NCBI GenBank assembly: GCA_943372645.1
Contig: CALRZN010000003.1
Span: 186,001 to 250,000 of the forward strand
Direction: 5' to 3'
Length of the DNA: 64,000 bases
Origin: VBWE01 sp943372645
GTDB lineage: Bacteria; Bacteroidota; Bacteroidia; Palsa-965
The notes under the pieces were generated by a model, which did not search any database, was not told the origin of the DNA, and saw nothing but the letters and a program-made list of their open reading frames with translations. A program made the translations under genes and the position numbers. Positions 36,084 through 44,953 of the stretch are shown here, one piece after another. Each line of letters begins with the position of its first letter. Position 1 is the stretch's first letter.

Positions 36084-36154
36084 ACGTTCCTGGTGTAACG
36101 GCAGCACCAATGCCTCCAAAACATTTAGTCAGGGTTCGAGTCCTTGGGAACGTG
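36084..36154 (+). tRNA. tRNA-Trp(CCA)-like cloverleaf in the trp operon leader
   Basis: A complete 71-nt cloverleaf without encoded CCA. The acceptor ACGTTCC (36084-36090) pairs 7/7 with GGAACGT (36147-36153). The D arm is GTG (36093-36095) with CAC (36105-36107), and its loop carries A14, A15, G18-G19 and A21. The anticodon stem AATGC (36109-36113) with ACATT (36121-36125) has four pairs and one C-A mismatch. The loop CTCCAAA has U33 and anticodon CCA at 36116-36118. The variable loop is 4 nt. The T arm is CAGGG with CCTTG around TTCGAGT. U8, the A15-U48 Levitt pair, G53-C61, A1-U72 and discriminator G73 are all present; A1-U72 and G73 are known bacterial tryptophanyl-tRNA synthetase identity elements. 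The body otherwise resembles tRNA-Gln. It begins four bases after the attenuator T run and ends 26 bp before the trpE ATG. It could be a working tRNA or a tRNA mimic with a regulatory role. Confidence 0.8.
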
Positions 36155-36180
36155 CACAAAACGCATAAACAAATTGTAAA

Positions 36181-37623
36181 ATGAAACAGGTAACAATTCA
36201 TACAAAAGTCGAACGCATGGCCGCAGATGTGGTAACACCGCTGGGCATTTACCTGCGGCTGCGCGACCGGTTTCCCTACTGCCAGTTGCTCGAAAGCTGC
36301 GACACGCAGGGAGGCGCAAACCCTTTTTCGTACATCTGCATCATGCCGTTTGCCGGAATCGGTGCGCGGTTTTCGGAAGGGCGGGTTTTGCTCCGGACGT
36401 ATGTTCCCGGCGAAGCAGAATGCACATCACAAACAACAGCAACGGAACTGCAGGATGAACTGCGCGCATTTCAAAATCAATTTGCTGTTACCGGCGAACA
36501 GCCGGTGAAAGGCGTAACCGGTATGTTTGGTTACACGGCTTATGATGCCGTTGCTGCGTTTGAAAACGTAAACATACCGGTAGAAACCGGCCGCGAATTT
36601 TTGCGCTACGATGTGTACCAGTATGTGATCGCGATTGATCATTTTCACGATACGCTTTACCTCTGCGAAAACCGTGCGGAAGGCCTTGCCGGCATAATGG
36701 AGGAAGTGAAGGCTCTTATTTCGCATAAAAATATTCCGCAGTACGCTTTCGGGCTTGCGGGCAATGAAACGGCTGACTGCGATGAGGCTGCTTTTGTTGC
36801 ACGGGCGCAGGCTGCGATACAAAACTGCAAACGCGGCGATGTGTTTCAGCTGGTGCTTTCGCGGCGATTTACACAGGCATTTACAGGCGATGAGATTGAA
36901 GTTTACCGTGCACTGCGCACCATCAATCCGTCGCCTTATTTATTTTATTTCGATTACGGTAATTTCCGCCTGTTCGGTTCATCGCCCGAAGCACAACTGG
37001 TTGTGAAAAACGGCAAAGCAACCTTGTTCCCGATAGCCGGCACATTTAAACGCAGCGGCGATGATGCTGCTGATGCGCAGGAAGCGCGCCGCCTGCTTAA
37101 CGATACGAAAGAAAATGCAGAACATGTGATGCTGGTTGATCTTGCACGCAACGACCTGGGGCGGATTGCTTGTGAAGTAGAAGTTGAATCGTTCCGCACC
37201 ACACAGTTTTTTTCGCATGTGATTCACCTCGTGTCAAAAGTGGCGGGCAAACTGAAACCGGGTGTTACCGCTTTTGATGCGCTGGCTGCTGTTTTCCCGG
37301 CGGGCACGTTGTCTGGCGCACCCAAATACCGCGCCATGCAACTGATCGGGCAATATGAAAAAAATGCCCGCGGGTTTTACGGTGGCACAATCGGGTTTGC
37401 CGGTTTTGATGGTGATTTTAATCACGCCATTATGATCCGGACATTCCTCAGCAGCAACGGCAAACTGTACTACCAGGCCGGCGCAGGCATTACCGCACTT
37501 TCAGACCCGGAGTCGGAGTGCCGTGAAGTGCAGCACAAACTGGCGGCGCTCCGGAAAGCCATGCAGCAGGCCGAAACCGGGGCGCAAACGAAAAATGCAT
37601 CATACGTTGTATCTTTAACCTGA
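36181..37623 (+). CDS. trpE: Anthranilate synthase component I TrpE
   Basis: Converts chorismate to anthranilate using ammonia from TrpG. The 480-residue protein has the LLES motif (36-39) that forms the Trp feedback site in this family, then the chorismate-binding core: VFQLVLSRRF, INPSPYLFYFDYG, FGSSPEAQLVV, FPIAGTFKRSGDD, ENAEHVMLVDLARNDLGRIA, and FPAGTLSGAPKYRAMQLIGQ. Length is normal. It is the first enzyme gene after the trp leader and is followed by trpG after 10 bp. Confidence 0.97.
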   Translation: MKQVTIHTKVERMAADVVTPLGIYLRLRDRFPYCQLLESCDTQGGANPFSYICIMPFAGIGARFSEGRVLLRTYVPGEAECTSQTTATELQDELRAFQNQFAVTGEQPVKGVTGMFGYTAYDAVAAFENVNIPVETGREFLRYDVYQYVIAIDHFHDTLYLCENRAEGLAGIMEEVKALISHKNIPQYAFGLAGNETADCDEAAFVARAQAAIQNCKRGDVFQLVLSRRFTQAFTGDEIEVYRALRTINPSPYLFYFDYGNFRLFGSSPEAQLVVKNGKATLFPIAGTFKRSGDDAADAQEARRLLNDTKENAEHVMLVDLARNDLGRIACEVEVESFRTTQFFSHVIHLVSKVAGKLKPGVTAFDALAAVFPAGTLSGAPKYRAMQLIGQYEKNARGFYGGTIGFAGFDGDFNHAIMIRTFLSSNGKLYYQAGAGITALSDPESECREVQHKLAALRKAMQQAETGAQTKNASYVVSLT

Positions 37624-37633
37624 GCTACCAGCC

Positions 37634-38209
37634 ATGAAAAAAATTCTTGTTTTTGATAATTACGATTCATTCACCTACAACCTGGTGCATTACGTTGAAA
37701 AAATTGACAACGTGCAGGTGGATGTATTCCGCAACGATAAAATTGCGCTGGATGCGGTAGAAGCGTACGATAAAATTATTCTGTCGCCCGGGCCCGGTTT
37801 GCCATCCGAAGCCGGGCTGCTGCTGCCGCTTATTCAACGTTACGCTGCTACCAAAAGCATACTCGGGGTTTGCCTCGGTCACCAGGCCATCGGCGAAGTG
37901 TTCGGTGCGAAACTGATCAACCTCGATAAGGTATATCATGGTGTTGCGCTGCCGGTACGTATCGAAGAAGCCGGTTACCTCTACAGCGAACTGCCGCCTG
38001 CGTTTGTGGTAGGCCGTTATCATTCGTGGGTGGTTGATACCAATGCGTTTCCGGATACACTGGAAATTACAGCCACCGATGGCAGCGGCCGCATTATGGG
38101 ACTGCGGCACCGCGAATACGATGTGCAGGGCGTGCAGTTTCATCCTGAATCCATTCTTACCGAACACGGCGAGCAACTGCTGCGCAATTTTATAACACAC
38201 GAAGCCTGA
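37634..38209 (+). CDS. trpG: Anthranilate synthase component II TrpG (glutamine amidotransferase)
   Basis: Supplies ammonia from glutamine to TrpE. The 191-residue class I amidotransferase has the oxyanion region SPGPGLPSEAG (51-61), the nucleophile in GVCLGHQAIGE (Cys80), and the catalytic His-Glu in FHPESILTEHG near 171-181. It is not fused to TrpD. The stop overlaps the trpD ATG (TGATG at 38207-38211). Confidence 0.96.
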   Translation: MKKILVFDNYDSFTYNLVHYVEKIDNVQVDVFRNDKIALDAVEAYDKIILSPGPGLPSEAGLLLPLIQRYAATKSILGVCLGHQAIGEVFGAKLINLDKVYHGVALPVRIEEAGYLYSELPPAFVVGRYHSWVVDTNAFPDTLEITATDGSGRIMGLRHREYDVQGVQFHPESILTEHGEQLLRNFITHEA

Positions 38210-39216
38210 TGAAACAACTATTACAACAGTTGTTTGCGCACCAGGCATTGTCAAGGGCGCAGGCACGCGAAGCGCTGCTGCAGCTTTCCGGAGGCGGCAT
38301 TAACAGGAGTGAAACCGCGGCATTTATGACCGTGTATAACATGCGCAGCATAACCGCGGACGAACTTGCCGGTTTTCGCGACGCATTGCTCGAATGTGCT
38401 GTAAAAATCAACCTCGGTGATTATGCATTGACCGATGTGTGCGGCACCGGCGGCGACGGAAAAAATACATTCAACATTTCCACATTGGTTTGTTTTGTGG
38501 TGGCTGCAGCGGGTGTGCCGGTTGCAAAACATGGCAACTACGGCGTTTCATCGGCCAGCGGTTCGTCAGATGTGATGCGTTATTTCGGATACCGTTTTCC
38601 CGATCATTCCGATCAGCTTAACCGTGAGCTCGATAATTGCGGTGTTTGTTTTCTGCACGCACCGGTATTTCATCCCGCGCTGAAACAGGTTGCAGAAGTG
38701 CGGCGGGAGTTTGGTATGAAAACGTTTTTTAATATGCTGGGCCCGTTGGTAAACCCGGCACAGCCGAAACACCAGCTCATCGGGGTGTTTAACCCGGAAC
38801 TGGCCCGCATTTATCATTACATCTGTCAGCAGCAGCAACTGGAATATACCATTGTACACAGTTACGACGGGTATGATGAAGTTTCGCTGACCGGTCCGGT
38901 TAAACTGTTTCGTCCGGCGGAAGAAGCGATTTACAGTCCGCCTGATTTCGGTGCGGCCTGTATGCATGCAGCTGACCTGTACGGCGGCACAACGCCCGAA
39001 TCGGCTGCACAGCTTTTCAGCGACATCCTGAACGGAAAAGGCACAACGGCGCAAAATGAAGTGGTGGTGGTAAATGCGGCACTTGCGCTGCAATGTGCCG
39101 GTGCCGCTGCTGATTTTGCCGAAGCCCGCGAATGTGCTGCAACGGCACTGTTTTCAGGAGCTGCTGCACAAACCTTTGAACGCCTGCTAACGATCAATAA
39201 AAAATACACATGCTGA
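38209..39216 (+). CDS. trpD: Anthranilate phosphoribosyltransferase TrpD
   Basis: Joins anthranilate and PRPP. The 335-residue protein has the PRPP-binding VCGTGGDGKNTFNIST (about 81-96), then VAKHGNYGVSSASGSSDVM (about 105-123), and the anthranilate-side FNMLGPLVNPAQPKHQLIGV. Length is normal. It overlaps trpC by 7 bp. Confidence 0.96.
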   Translation: MKQLLQQLFAHQALSRAQAREALLQLSGGGINRSETAAFMTVYNMRSITADELAGFRDALLECAVKINLGDYALTDVCGTGGDGKNTFNISTLVCFVVAAAGVPVAKHGNYGVSSASGSSDVMRYFGYRFPDHSDQLNRELDNCGVCFLHAPVFHPALKQVAEVRREFGMKTFFNMLGPLVNPAQPKHQLIGVFNPELARIYHYICQQQQLEYTIVHSYDGYDEVSLTGPVKLFRPAEEAIYSPPDFGAACMHAADLYGGTTPESAAQLFSDILNGKGTTAQNEVVVVNAALALQCAGAAADFAEARECAATALFSGAAAQTFERLLTINKKYTC

Positions 39217-40019
39217 TCCTCGACGAAATAATCGGACATAAACGCCGGGAAGTAGCGGAGAAAAAAACACTTTACCCGGTAAAGCTGCTCGAACGCAGCA
39301 GCAGCTTTGATGCCCCGGTAGTTTCACTGGTGCGTTACCTGCGCCGTGAACAGGCCAGCGGAATTATTGCAGAGTTCAAACGGCGCTCGCCTTCGCGCGG
39401 GGTGATAAACGCGTATGCGTCGGCGGAAAAAACAACCGTCGGGTATATGCAGGCCGGGGCATCCGCTTTGTCGGTACTTACCGATGCGCGTTTTTTCGGG
39501 GGCAGCAGCAGCGACCTGGAAACGGCACGGCGGATGAATTTTTGTCCCATCCTGCGAAAGGATTTTATAGTTGATGAATACCAGGTGATTGAATCGCGTG
39601 CGCTGGGTGCTGATGTGGTGCTGCTGATTGCCGAAGCGCTTACTGCAGCAGAGGTGAAACATCTGGCGCGGCTGGCTGTTTCGCTGGGCATGGAGGTGCT
39701 GCTGGAAATTCACACACGCGAACAGCTGGATAAATACGTTCCCGAAATTGCGCTGGTGGGCGTAAACAACCGCGATCTGAAAACCTTCCAGGTGGATGTA
39801 AACCGTTCTGCCGGACTGGCCGCTTATTTACCGGACGGTGTGGTGAAAATTTCGGAAAGCGGTATCGCAGATGCACAAACGATGCTTAACTTGCGGTTGA
39901 GCGGTTACGAAGGATTTCTGATCGGCGACCTGTTTATGCGGGAAACAAATCCTGCAAGGGCCTGCATGCAGTTCGTAAACGCGTTGAAACGATTGCAACA
40001 ACAAATTATAACGGTATGA
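39210..40019 (+). CDS. trpC: Indole-3-glycerol-phosphate synthase TrpC
   Basis: Ring-closing TIM-barrel enzyme. The 269-residue protein has EFKRRSPSRGVIN (catalytic Glu-Lys region, about 54-66), LSVLTDARFFGGS, ILRKDFIVDEYQV with the catalytic Lys, LLEIHTREQLDKY, VGVNNRDLKTFQVD, and the phosphate site SESGI. It is separate from TrpF, with a 4 bp overlap (ATGA). Confidence 0.96.
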   Translation: MLILDEIIGHKRREVAEKKTLYPVKLLERSSSFDAPVVSLVRYLRREQASGIIAEFKRRSPSRGVINAYASAEKTTVGYMQAGASALSVLTDARFFGGSSSDLETARRMNFCPILRKDFIVDEYQVIESRALGADVVLLIAEALTAAEVKHLARLAVSLGMEVLLEIHTREQLDKYVPEIALVGVNNRDLKTFQVDVNRSAGLAAYLPDGVVKISESGIADAQTMLNLRLSGYEGFLIGDLFMRETNPARACMQFVNALKRLQQQIITV

Positions 40020-40660
40020 AAATTAAAGTTTGCGGACTGCGCGAATCGGATGACCTGCTGGCTGTAAGCAGCCTCGGGGTTGATATCCTCGGGTTTGTTT
40101 TTCACGAAGGATCACCGCGAAATGCATACTATCACCTCGATGCCGATGTGGTGAACCTGCTTCCACGTTCGGTTGGAAAAGCAGGTGTGTTTGTGGATGA
40201 AGATATTGACCGCGTGAAAGAAGTAGTTGCCCAGTTCGGGTTAACACATGTGCAGCTGCACGGCAAAGAAACACCTGATTATTGTGCGCAGCTTGTTGAA
40301 GATGTGCAGGTCATCAAAGCATTTGCGGTGCACGACCGGTTTTCATTTACCACGCTGCAGGCGTATTCCGATTGCTGTCACCTCTTCCTGTTTGATGCGC
40401 CCGGCGATCTGCCCGGCGGAAACGGAACGCGTTTCGACTGGAGCAGGCTGATGCATTACGACGGGCATATCCCGTTTCTGCTCAGCGGCGGTATCGGTCC
40501 GGAACACATCCACGAACTGATGATGTTTTATCATCCGCGTTTACTTGGTTTTGATATCAACAGCCGTTTCGAAATTTTTCCCGGCAAAAAAAATATAGAA
40601 CAGATTGCCCGCTTTGTAAAAAGCATAAAGGCCGCAGGTTATGAATTACCAGGTTACTGA
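40016..40660 (+). CDS. trpF: Phosphoribosylanthranilate isomerase TrpF
   Basis: Amadori isomerase of the Trp pathway. The 214-residue barrel has the N-terminal KVCGLRESDDLL with the catalytic Cys7, LGFVFHEGSPRNA, AGVFVDEDIDRV, VQLHGKETPDYC, and the late catalytic Asp in LFLFDAPGDLPGGNGTRFDW. It overlaps trpB by 20 bp. Confidence 0.95.
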   Translation: MKIKVCGLRESDDLLAVSSLGVDILGFVFHEGSPRNAYYHLDADVVNLLPRSVGKAGVFVDEDIDRVKEVVAQFGLTHVQLHGKETPDYCAQLVEDVQVIKAFAVHDRFSFTTLQAYSDCCHLFLFDAPGDLPGGNGTRFDWSRLMHYDGHIPFLLSGGIGPEHIHELMMFYHPRLLGFDINSRFEIFPGKKNIEQIARFVKSIKAAGYELPGY

Positions 40661-41849
40661 AGACGGTTATTACGGCACATTCGGAGGCGCATTTATTCCT
40701 GAAATGCTGTATCCGAATGTAGCGGAATTGCGCCTGCAATACCGCGCAATTATGGAGGAGCCGGAATTCAAAAAAGCATTTCACAACCTGTTGCGTAATT
40801 ACGTTGGCCGTCCCACACCGCTTACGGAAGCGCGGCACCTGTCGGCAAAATACGGCGCACGCATTTTCCTGAAACGCGAAGACCTGAATCATACCGGCGC
40901 ACACAAAATAAACAACACCATCGGGCAGGTACTGCTGGCACAACGCCTCGGTAAAACACGCATCATTGCTGAAACAGGAGCCGGTCAGCACGGCGTGGCT
41001 ACGGCAACGGTGTGTGCGCTTGCGGGACTGCCCTGCATCGTTTACATGGGCGAAGCCGATATCAAACGCCAGGCCCCGAATGTAGCGCGCATGCGCATGC
41101 TGGGTGCAACGGTTGTGCCGGTTACTTCAGGAAGCCGCACGTTAAAAGATGCAACCAACGAAGCTATCCGCGACTGGATCAGCAACCCGGAAACAACACA
41201 TTATATTATTGGCTCTGTTGTGGGTCCGCATCCGTACCCGGATATGGTGGCGCGTTTTCAAAGTGTGATCAGCGAAGAAATAAAAACGCAGCTGCTGGAA
41301 CAAACCGGTTCCGCTTTTCCCGATTATGTAATTGCCTGCGTGGGTGGCGGAAGTAATGCAGCAGGTGCTTTTTATCATTTTATAAATCACCATGAAGTGA
41401 AATTAGTTGCCGTGGAAGCTGCAGGCAAAGGCATACACAGCGGCTATTCGGCGGCGGCAACCGTACTCGGCAAACCGGGCGTGATACACGGAAGCAAAAC
41501 GTTGCTTATGCAAACAGCCGACGGACAGATTACCGAACCGCACAGCATTTCGGCAGGACTTGACTATCCGGGCATCGGTCCGTTGCATGCACACCTGTTT
41601 GAAACCGGCCGCGCTATATTTCTCAGTGCAACGGATGATGAAGCCCTGGAAGCCGCACAATTGCTGGCACAAACCGAAGGCATTATTCCCGCACTCGAAA
41701 GTGCGCACGCACTTGCAGCACTGGAGCAACTTTGTTTCAAACCGGATGATGTGGTGGTGCTGAATCTCTCGGGGCGCGGTGATAAAGATATGGATACGTA
41801 TATAAAACACTTAAATGAAAACGAACCGGCTGCAGCAACTGTTTGCTGA
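40641..41849 (+). CDS. trpB: Tryptophan synthase beta chain TrpB
   Basis: PLP enzyme joining indole and serine. The 402-residue protein has YGTFGGAFIPEML at the N-terminus, the PLP lysine in HTGAHKINN (Lys89), AETGAGQHGVATA (about 113-125), and the PLP phosphate loop CVGGGSNAAGAFY. It is of the standard TrpB1 type. It overlaps trpA by 35 bp, which implies strong translational coupling of the two chains. Confidence 0.97.
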   Translation: MNYQVTEDGYYGTFGGAFIPEMLYPNVAELRLQYRAIMEEPEFKKAFHNLLRNYVGRPTPLTEARHLSAKYGARIFLKREDLNHTGAHKINNTIGQVLLAQRLGKTRIIAETGAGQHGVATATVCALAGLPCIVYMGEADIKRQAPNVARMRMLGATVVPVTSGSRTLKDATNEAIRDWISNPETTHYIIGSVVGPHPYPDMVARFQSVISEEIKTQLLEQTGSAFPDYVIACVGGGSNAAGAFYHFINHHEVKLVAVEAAGKGIHSGYSAAATVLGKPGVIHGSKTLLMQTADGQITEPHSISAGLDYPGIGPLHAHLFETGRAIFLSATDDEALEAAQLLAQTEGIIPALESAHALAALEQLCFKPDDVVVLNLSGRGDKDMDTYIKHLNENEPAAATVC

Positions 41850-42621
41850 TAAAAACGAACCGGTGCTCGCGGTGTATTTCATGGCGGGTTACCCGCAACG
41901 CGACGATACTTTGCCGCTGCTTCAGAACCTGGAAGCGGCAGGCGCCGACCTGGTTGAAATCGGTATTCCGTTTTCCGACCCGCTTGCCGATGGCCCGGTG
42001 ATACAGGCCTGCGGACAATGTGCGCTTGAAAACGGGATGACACTTGTGCTGCTGTTTGAACAGTTGCGTGATATGCGTTCATCCGTAACCATTCCGGTTG
42101 TGCTTATGGGATACATCAATCCTGTGCTGCAGTTTGGTGTTGAACGTTTTTGCGAAGCCTGCCGCAATGCCGGTGTTGACGGTGTTATACTTCCCGATCT
42201 TCCACCGGATGAATTTGAGATGACGTATAAACCGGTGTTTGATCAATACGGTATTGCAATCATCTTATTGATTACACCACAAACCAGCCCGGAGCGGATA
42301 CGGAAAATTGATACCTGCAGCAGCGGTTTTGTGTATGCCGTTTCGGCATCGGCAACCACGGGTGCAACACAGGCGTTTGGAGAAGCGCAGGTGGCGTATT
42401 TTCAGCGGCTGCAAAAAATGAAGCTGAACAACCCGGTGCTGGCCGGTTTCGGTATTCACAACCATGCCGGGTTTGCAGCGGCAGCACAATACGTCAACGG
42501 GGCAATTACAGGCTCTGCATTTCTGCGGCACGTTACCGAAAATGGTACTGATGCTCCGGGAATAACCCATTTTATTAAAACAATAAAACAACCGGAATAT
42601 GATTATCCAGTTACATCCTGA
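41815..42621 (+). CDS. trpA: Tryptophan synthase alpha chain TrpA
   Basis: Cleaves indole-3-glycerol phosphate and channels indole to TrpB. The 268-residue TIM barrel has AVYFMAGYPQRDDT, the catalytic Glu in LVEIGIPFSDPLADGPVIQ (about 44-62), the catalytic Asp in GVILPDLPPDE, and loop 6 SATTGATQAF. It overlaps the DAHP synthase gene by 23 bp. Confidence 0.96.
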   Translation: MKTNRLQQLFADKNEPVLAVYFMAGYPQRDDTLPLLQNLEAAGADLVEIGIPFSDPLADGPVIQACGQCALENGMTLVLLFEQLRDMRSSVTIPVVLMGYINPVLQFGVERFCEACRNAGVDGVILPDLPPDEFEMTYKPVFDQYGIAIILLITPQTSPERIRKIDTCSSGFVYAVSASATTGATQAFGEAQVAYFQRLQKMKLNNPVLAGFGIHNHAGFAAAAQYVNGAITGSAFLRHVTENGTDAPGITHFIKTIKQPEYDYPVTS

Positions 42622-43624
42622 AATTGCTGCGGCACAGCGTTCACGCATCGGCGAAACAGTAGCGCAGTTTGGATATGATGCGAAAGAAGTAATTACGCAG
42701 CACGGTATCTATTGGGTATGTGTGGGTACTGCCGGTTTCGATATCCGCCGCATCGGCGCGCTTGCCGGAGTTAAAGATGTGCATCGTGTGGATGCGGCCA
42801 ACAAGCTGGTGTCGCGCCTGTGGAAAGTGGAGGATACCATAATTGATCTCGGAAATACGATCCGTATTGGTGATGGTTCGTGTGCGCTTATGGCCGGGCC
42901 CTGTTCGGTGGAAAGTGAAGAACAGGTGGCAGATACGGTGGCGTTTCTTGTGCAGCAAAATGTAAAAATAATGCGCGGCGGTGTTTTTAAACCGCGCAGT
43001 TCGCCCTATGCCTTCCGCGGCCTGGGAATGGAGGGGTTGCGCATGTTTGCAAAAGCCTGCCGCGCCGCCGGTATCCGTATCATTACCGAAGTGATGGAGC
43101 AGGAACAGATTGATGCGATGTATGATTATGTTGATGTGTTCCAGGTGGGCGCACGCAATGCTCAAAACTTTAACCTGCTGGATGCCCTCGGGAAAACCGA
43201 TAAGCCGGTGCTTTTGAAACGCGGACTTTCCGGAACAATAGATGAACTGCTGGCTGCGGCAGAATATGTTTTTTCAAACGGCAACGAACAGATCATTCTG
43301 TGCGAACGCGGCATACGAACGTATGAAAAAGCATACCGCAACACACTCGATCTGAATGCGGTGCCGGTGCTCAAAGAAAAATCGCACCTGCCGGTGGTGG
43401 TTGATCCTTCACACGGTATCGGTTTGCGTGCACATGTGCCGCACATGGCCCTGGCTGCTGTGATGGCCGGTGCTGACGGATTGCTGCTCGAAATTCATGC
43501 GCAACCGGAAAAAGCATTGTCTGACGGACAGCAGACCCTTTCGTTTGCAGAAGCAGCATCACTTTTTTCAAAAATAAAAACACTCGAAATGGTACGTGAA
43601 AATTGGATGGACCTATGGCAGTAG
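42599..43624 (+). CDS. aroF: 3-Deoxy-7-phosphoheptulonate synthase, type I-beta, with N-terminal regulatory domain
   Basis: First step of the shikimate route (PEP plus erythrose-4-phosphate). The 341-residue protein has an N-terminal ferredoxin-like domain of about 75 residues, as in the feedback-regulated Thermotoga enzyme. The KDO8PS-like barrel follows: LMAGPCSVESEEQV, RGGVFKPRSSPYAFRGLGME, VGARNAQNFNLL, VLLKRGLSGT, and VVDPSHGIG. No chorismate mutase domain is fused. Its place after trpA ties precursor supply to the Trp operon. It overlaps hisH by 10 bp. Confidence 0.95.
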   Translation: MIIQLHPEIAAAQRSRIGETVAQFGYDAKEVITQHGIYWVCVGTAGFDIRRIGALAGVKDVHRVDAANKLVSRLWKVEDTIIDLGNTIRIGDGSCALMAGPCSVESEEQVADTVAFLVQQNVKIMRGGVFKPRSSPYAFRGLGMEGLRMFAKACRAAGIRIITEVMEQEQIDAMYDYVDVFQVGARNAQNFNLLDALGKTDKPVLLKRGLSGTIDELLAAAEYVFSNGNEQIILCERGIRTYEKAYRNTLDLNAVPVLKEKSHLPVVVDPSHGIGLRAHVPHMALAAVMAGADGLLLEIHAQPEKALSDGQQTLSFAEAASLFSKIKTLEMVRENWMDLWQ

Positions 43625-44214
43625 CTGTAATAAAATATAATGCCGGTAACGTACGCTCGGTGTTGTACGCACTTGACCGTTTGGGTGCTGCTGCATTTGT
43701 TACCGCTGATGAAAACGAAATCCGCAATGCAGATCACGTTATTTTTCCCGGTGTGGGCGAAGCCGCTTCGGCCATGCAGCACCTGCGTGAAACAGGACTG
43801 GATAAACTGATACCGTCGCTCACGCAGCCCGTGCTGGGCATCTGTCTCGGCATGCAACTGTTGTGTACACATTCGGAAGAAGGAAATACCGACGCGCTCG
43901 GTATTTTTCCACTGCAGGTGAAAAAGTTTGTGAACACTACGGGCGATCCCGCTTTTAAAATTCCGCAGATGGGCTGGAACACCATCACGAAACTCGATCC
44001 GCTGCTGTTTGCCGGCATAACCGAAAACAGTTACATGTATTTTGTTCACAGTTATTATGTGGAGGCCGGTACAAACCAGGCTGCGGAAACGAATTACATC
44101 CTGCCGTATGCTTCGGCACTGCAAAAGCGTAATTTTTATGCGGTGCAGTTTCATCCCGAAAAAAGCGGGAAAGCCGGGGAACAACTGCTTGCCAATTTTT
44201 TAAAACAACGATGA
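43615..44214 (+). CDS. hisH: Imidazole glycerol phosphate synthase glutaminase subunit HisH
   Basis: Glutaminase that feeds ammonia to HisF. The start at 43615 (MAVAVIKYNAGNVRSVLYAL) is the family N-terminus; a start 12 bp earlier is less likely. The 199-residue class I amidotransferase has FPGVGEAASAM, the nucleophile in GICLGMQLL (Cys77), and the catalytic His-Glu in VQFHPEKSGKAGE. It begins inside the end of aroF, so the his genes from here on are part of the trp transcript. Confidence 0.96.
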   Translation: MAVAVIKYNAGNVRSVLYALDRLGAAAFVTADENEIRNADHVIFPGVGEAASAMQHLRETGLDKLIPSLTQPVLGICLGMQLLCTHSEEGNTDALGIFPLQVKKFVNTTGDPAFKIPQMGWNTITKLDPLLFAGITENSYMYFVHSYYVEAGTNQAAETNYILPYASALQKRNFYAVQFHPEKSGKAGEQLLANFLKQR

Positions 44215-44951
44215 GCACATTGCAAAAAATAACACTCATTCCTGCCATTGATATCATCGGCGGCAAATGTGTGCGCCTGGAACAGGGCGATTACAACCGC
44301 AAAACAGAATACGCTGCCGACCCGCTCGAAATGGCGAAACAGTTTGAAGGTGCCGGTGTGAAACGCCTGCATGTGGTTGACCTCGACGGTGCAAAAGCAG
44401 GCCACATACAAAATGCAGCGGTGCTCGAACGCATTACTGTACACACCGGGCTGCAGGTTGACTTTGGCGGCGGCGTAAAAACAAGTGCGGATGTAAAACG
44501 CATACTGGATTGCGGCGCGTCGCTGGTTACCATCGGCAGTATTGCGGTAAATGCACCAGAAACCGTGCTGCAGTGGATCGAAACATTTGGTGCAAACGTG
44601 TTTTTTCTTGGTGCAGATGTGCGTAACGAAAAACTGGCCGTGAATGGCTGGCTTGAACAAACCGACCGCAGTGTTTATGACCTTGTAAACTATTTCCGTG
44701 CGTATGGACTGCAGCAGGTGTTTTGTACCGATATTTCAAAAGACGGATTGCTTGCAGGTCCGGCAACGGCACTGTACCGCGAACTGCTGCAGCGTTGCCC
44801 CGGCACACAGCTTACGGCCAGCGGCGGTGTCAGCGGTATGCACGATGTGGCGGAACTGCAGGAAGCCGGTTGTGCCGGTGTAATTATCGGCAAGGCCATT
44901 TACGAAGGAAAAATTTCCATGGATATGATTCAGCAATTCAACACCAACTGA
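44211..44951 (+). CDS. hisA: ProFAR isomerase HisA
   Basis: Amadori isomerase that forms PRFAR. The 246-residue half-barrel duplication has the catalytic Asp in IPAIDIIGGKCVRLEQGDY (about 8-26), HVVDLDGAKAG, VDFGGGVKTSADV, and the second Asp in CTDISKDGLLAGPA. It has a 4 bp overlap with hisH and is 2 bp before hisF. Confidence 0.96.
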   Translation: MSTLQKITLIPAIDIIGGKCVRLEQGDYNRKTEYAADPLEMAKQFEGAGVKRLHVVDLDGAKAGHIQNAAVLERITVHTGLQVDFGGGVKTSADVKRILDCGASLVTIGSIAVNAPETVLQWIETFGANVFFLGADVRNEKLAVNGWLEQTDRSVYDLVNYFRAYGLQQVFCTDISKDGLLAGPATALYRELLQRCPGTQLTASGGVSGMHDVAELQEAGCAGVIIGKAIYEGKISMDMIQQFNTN

Positions 44952-44953
44952 TT

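Noticed and set aside
36084..36154. tRNA-Gln annotation for the tRNA-like element
   Set aside because: The D arm and variable loop resemble tRNA-Gln, but bases 34-36 are CCA and the discriminator is G73 with A1-U72, which fits Trp and not Gln.
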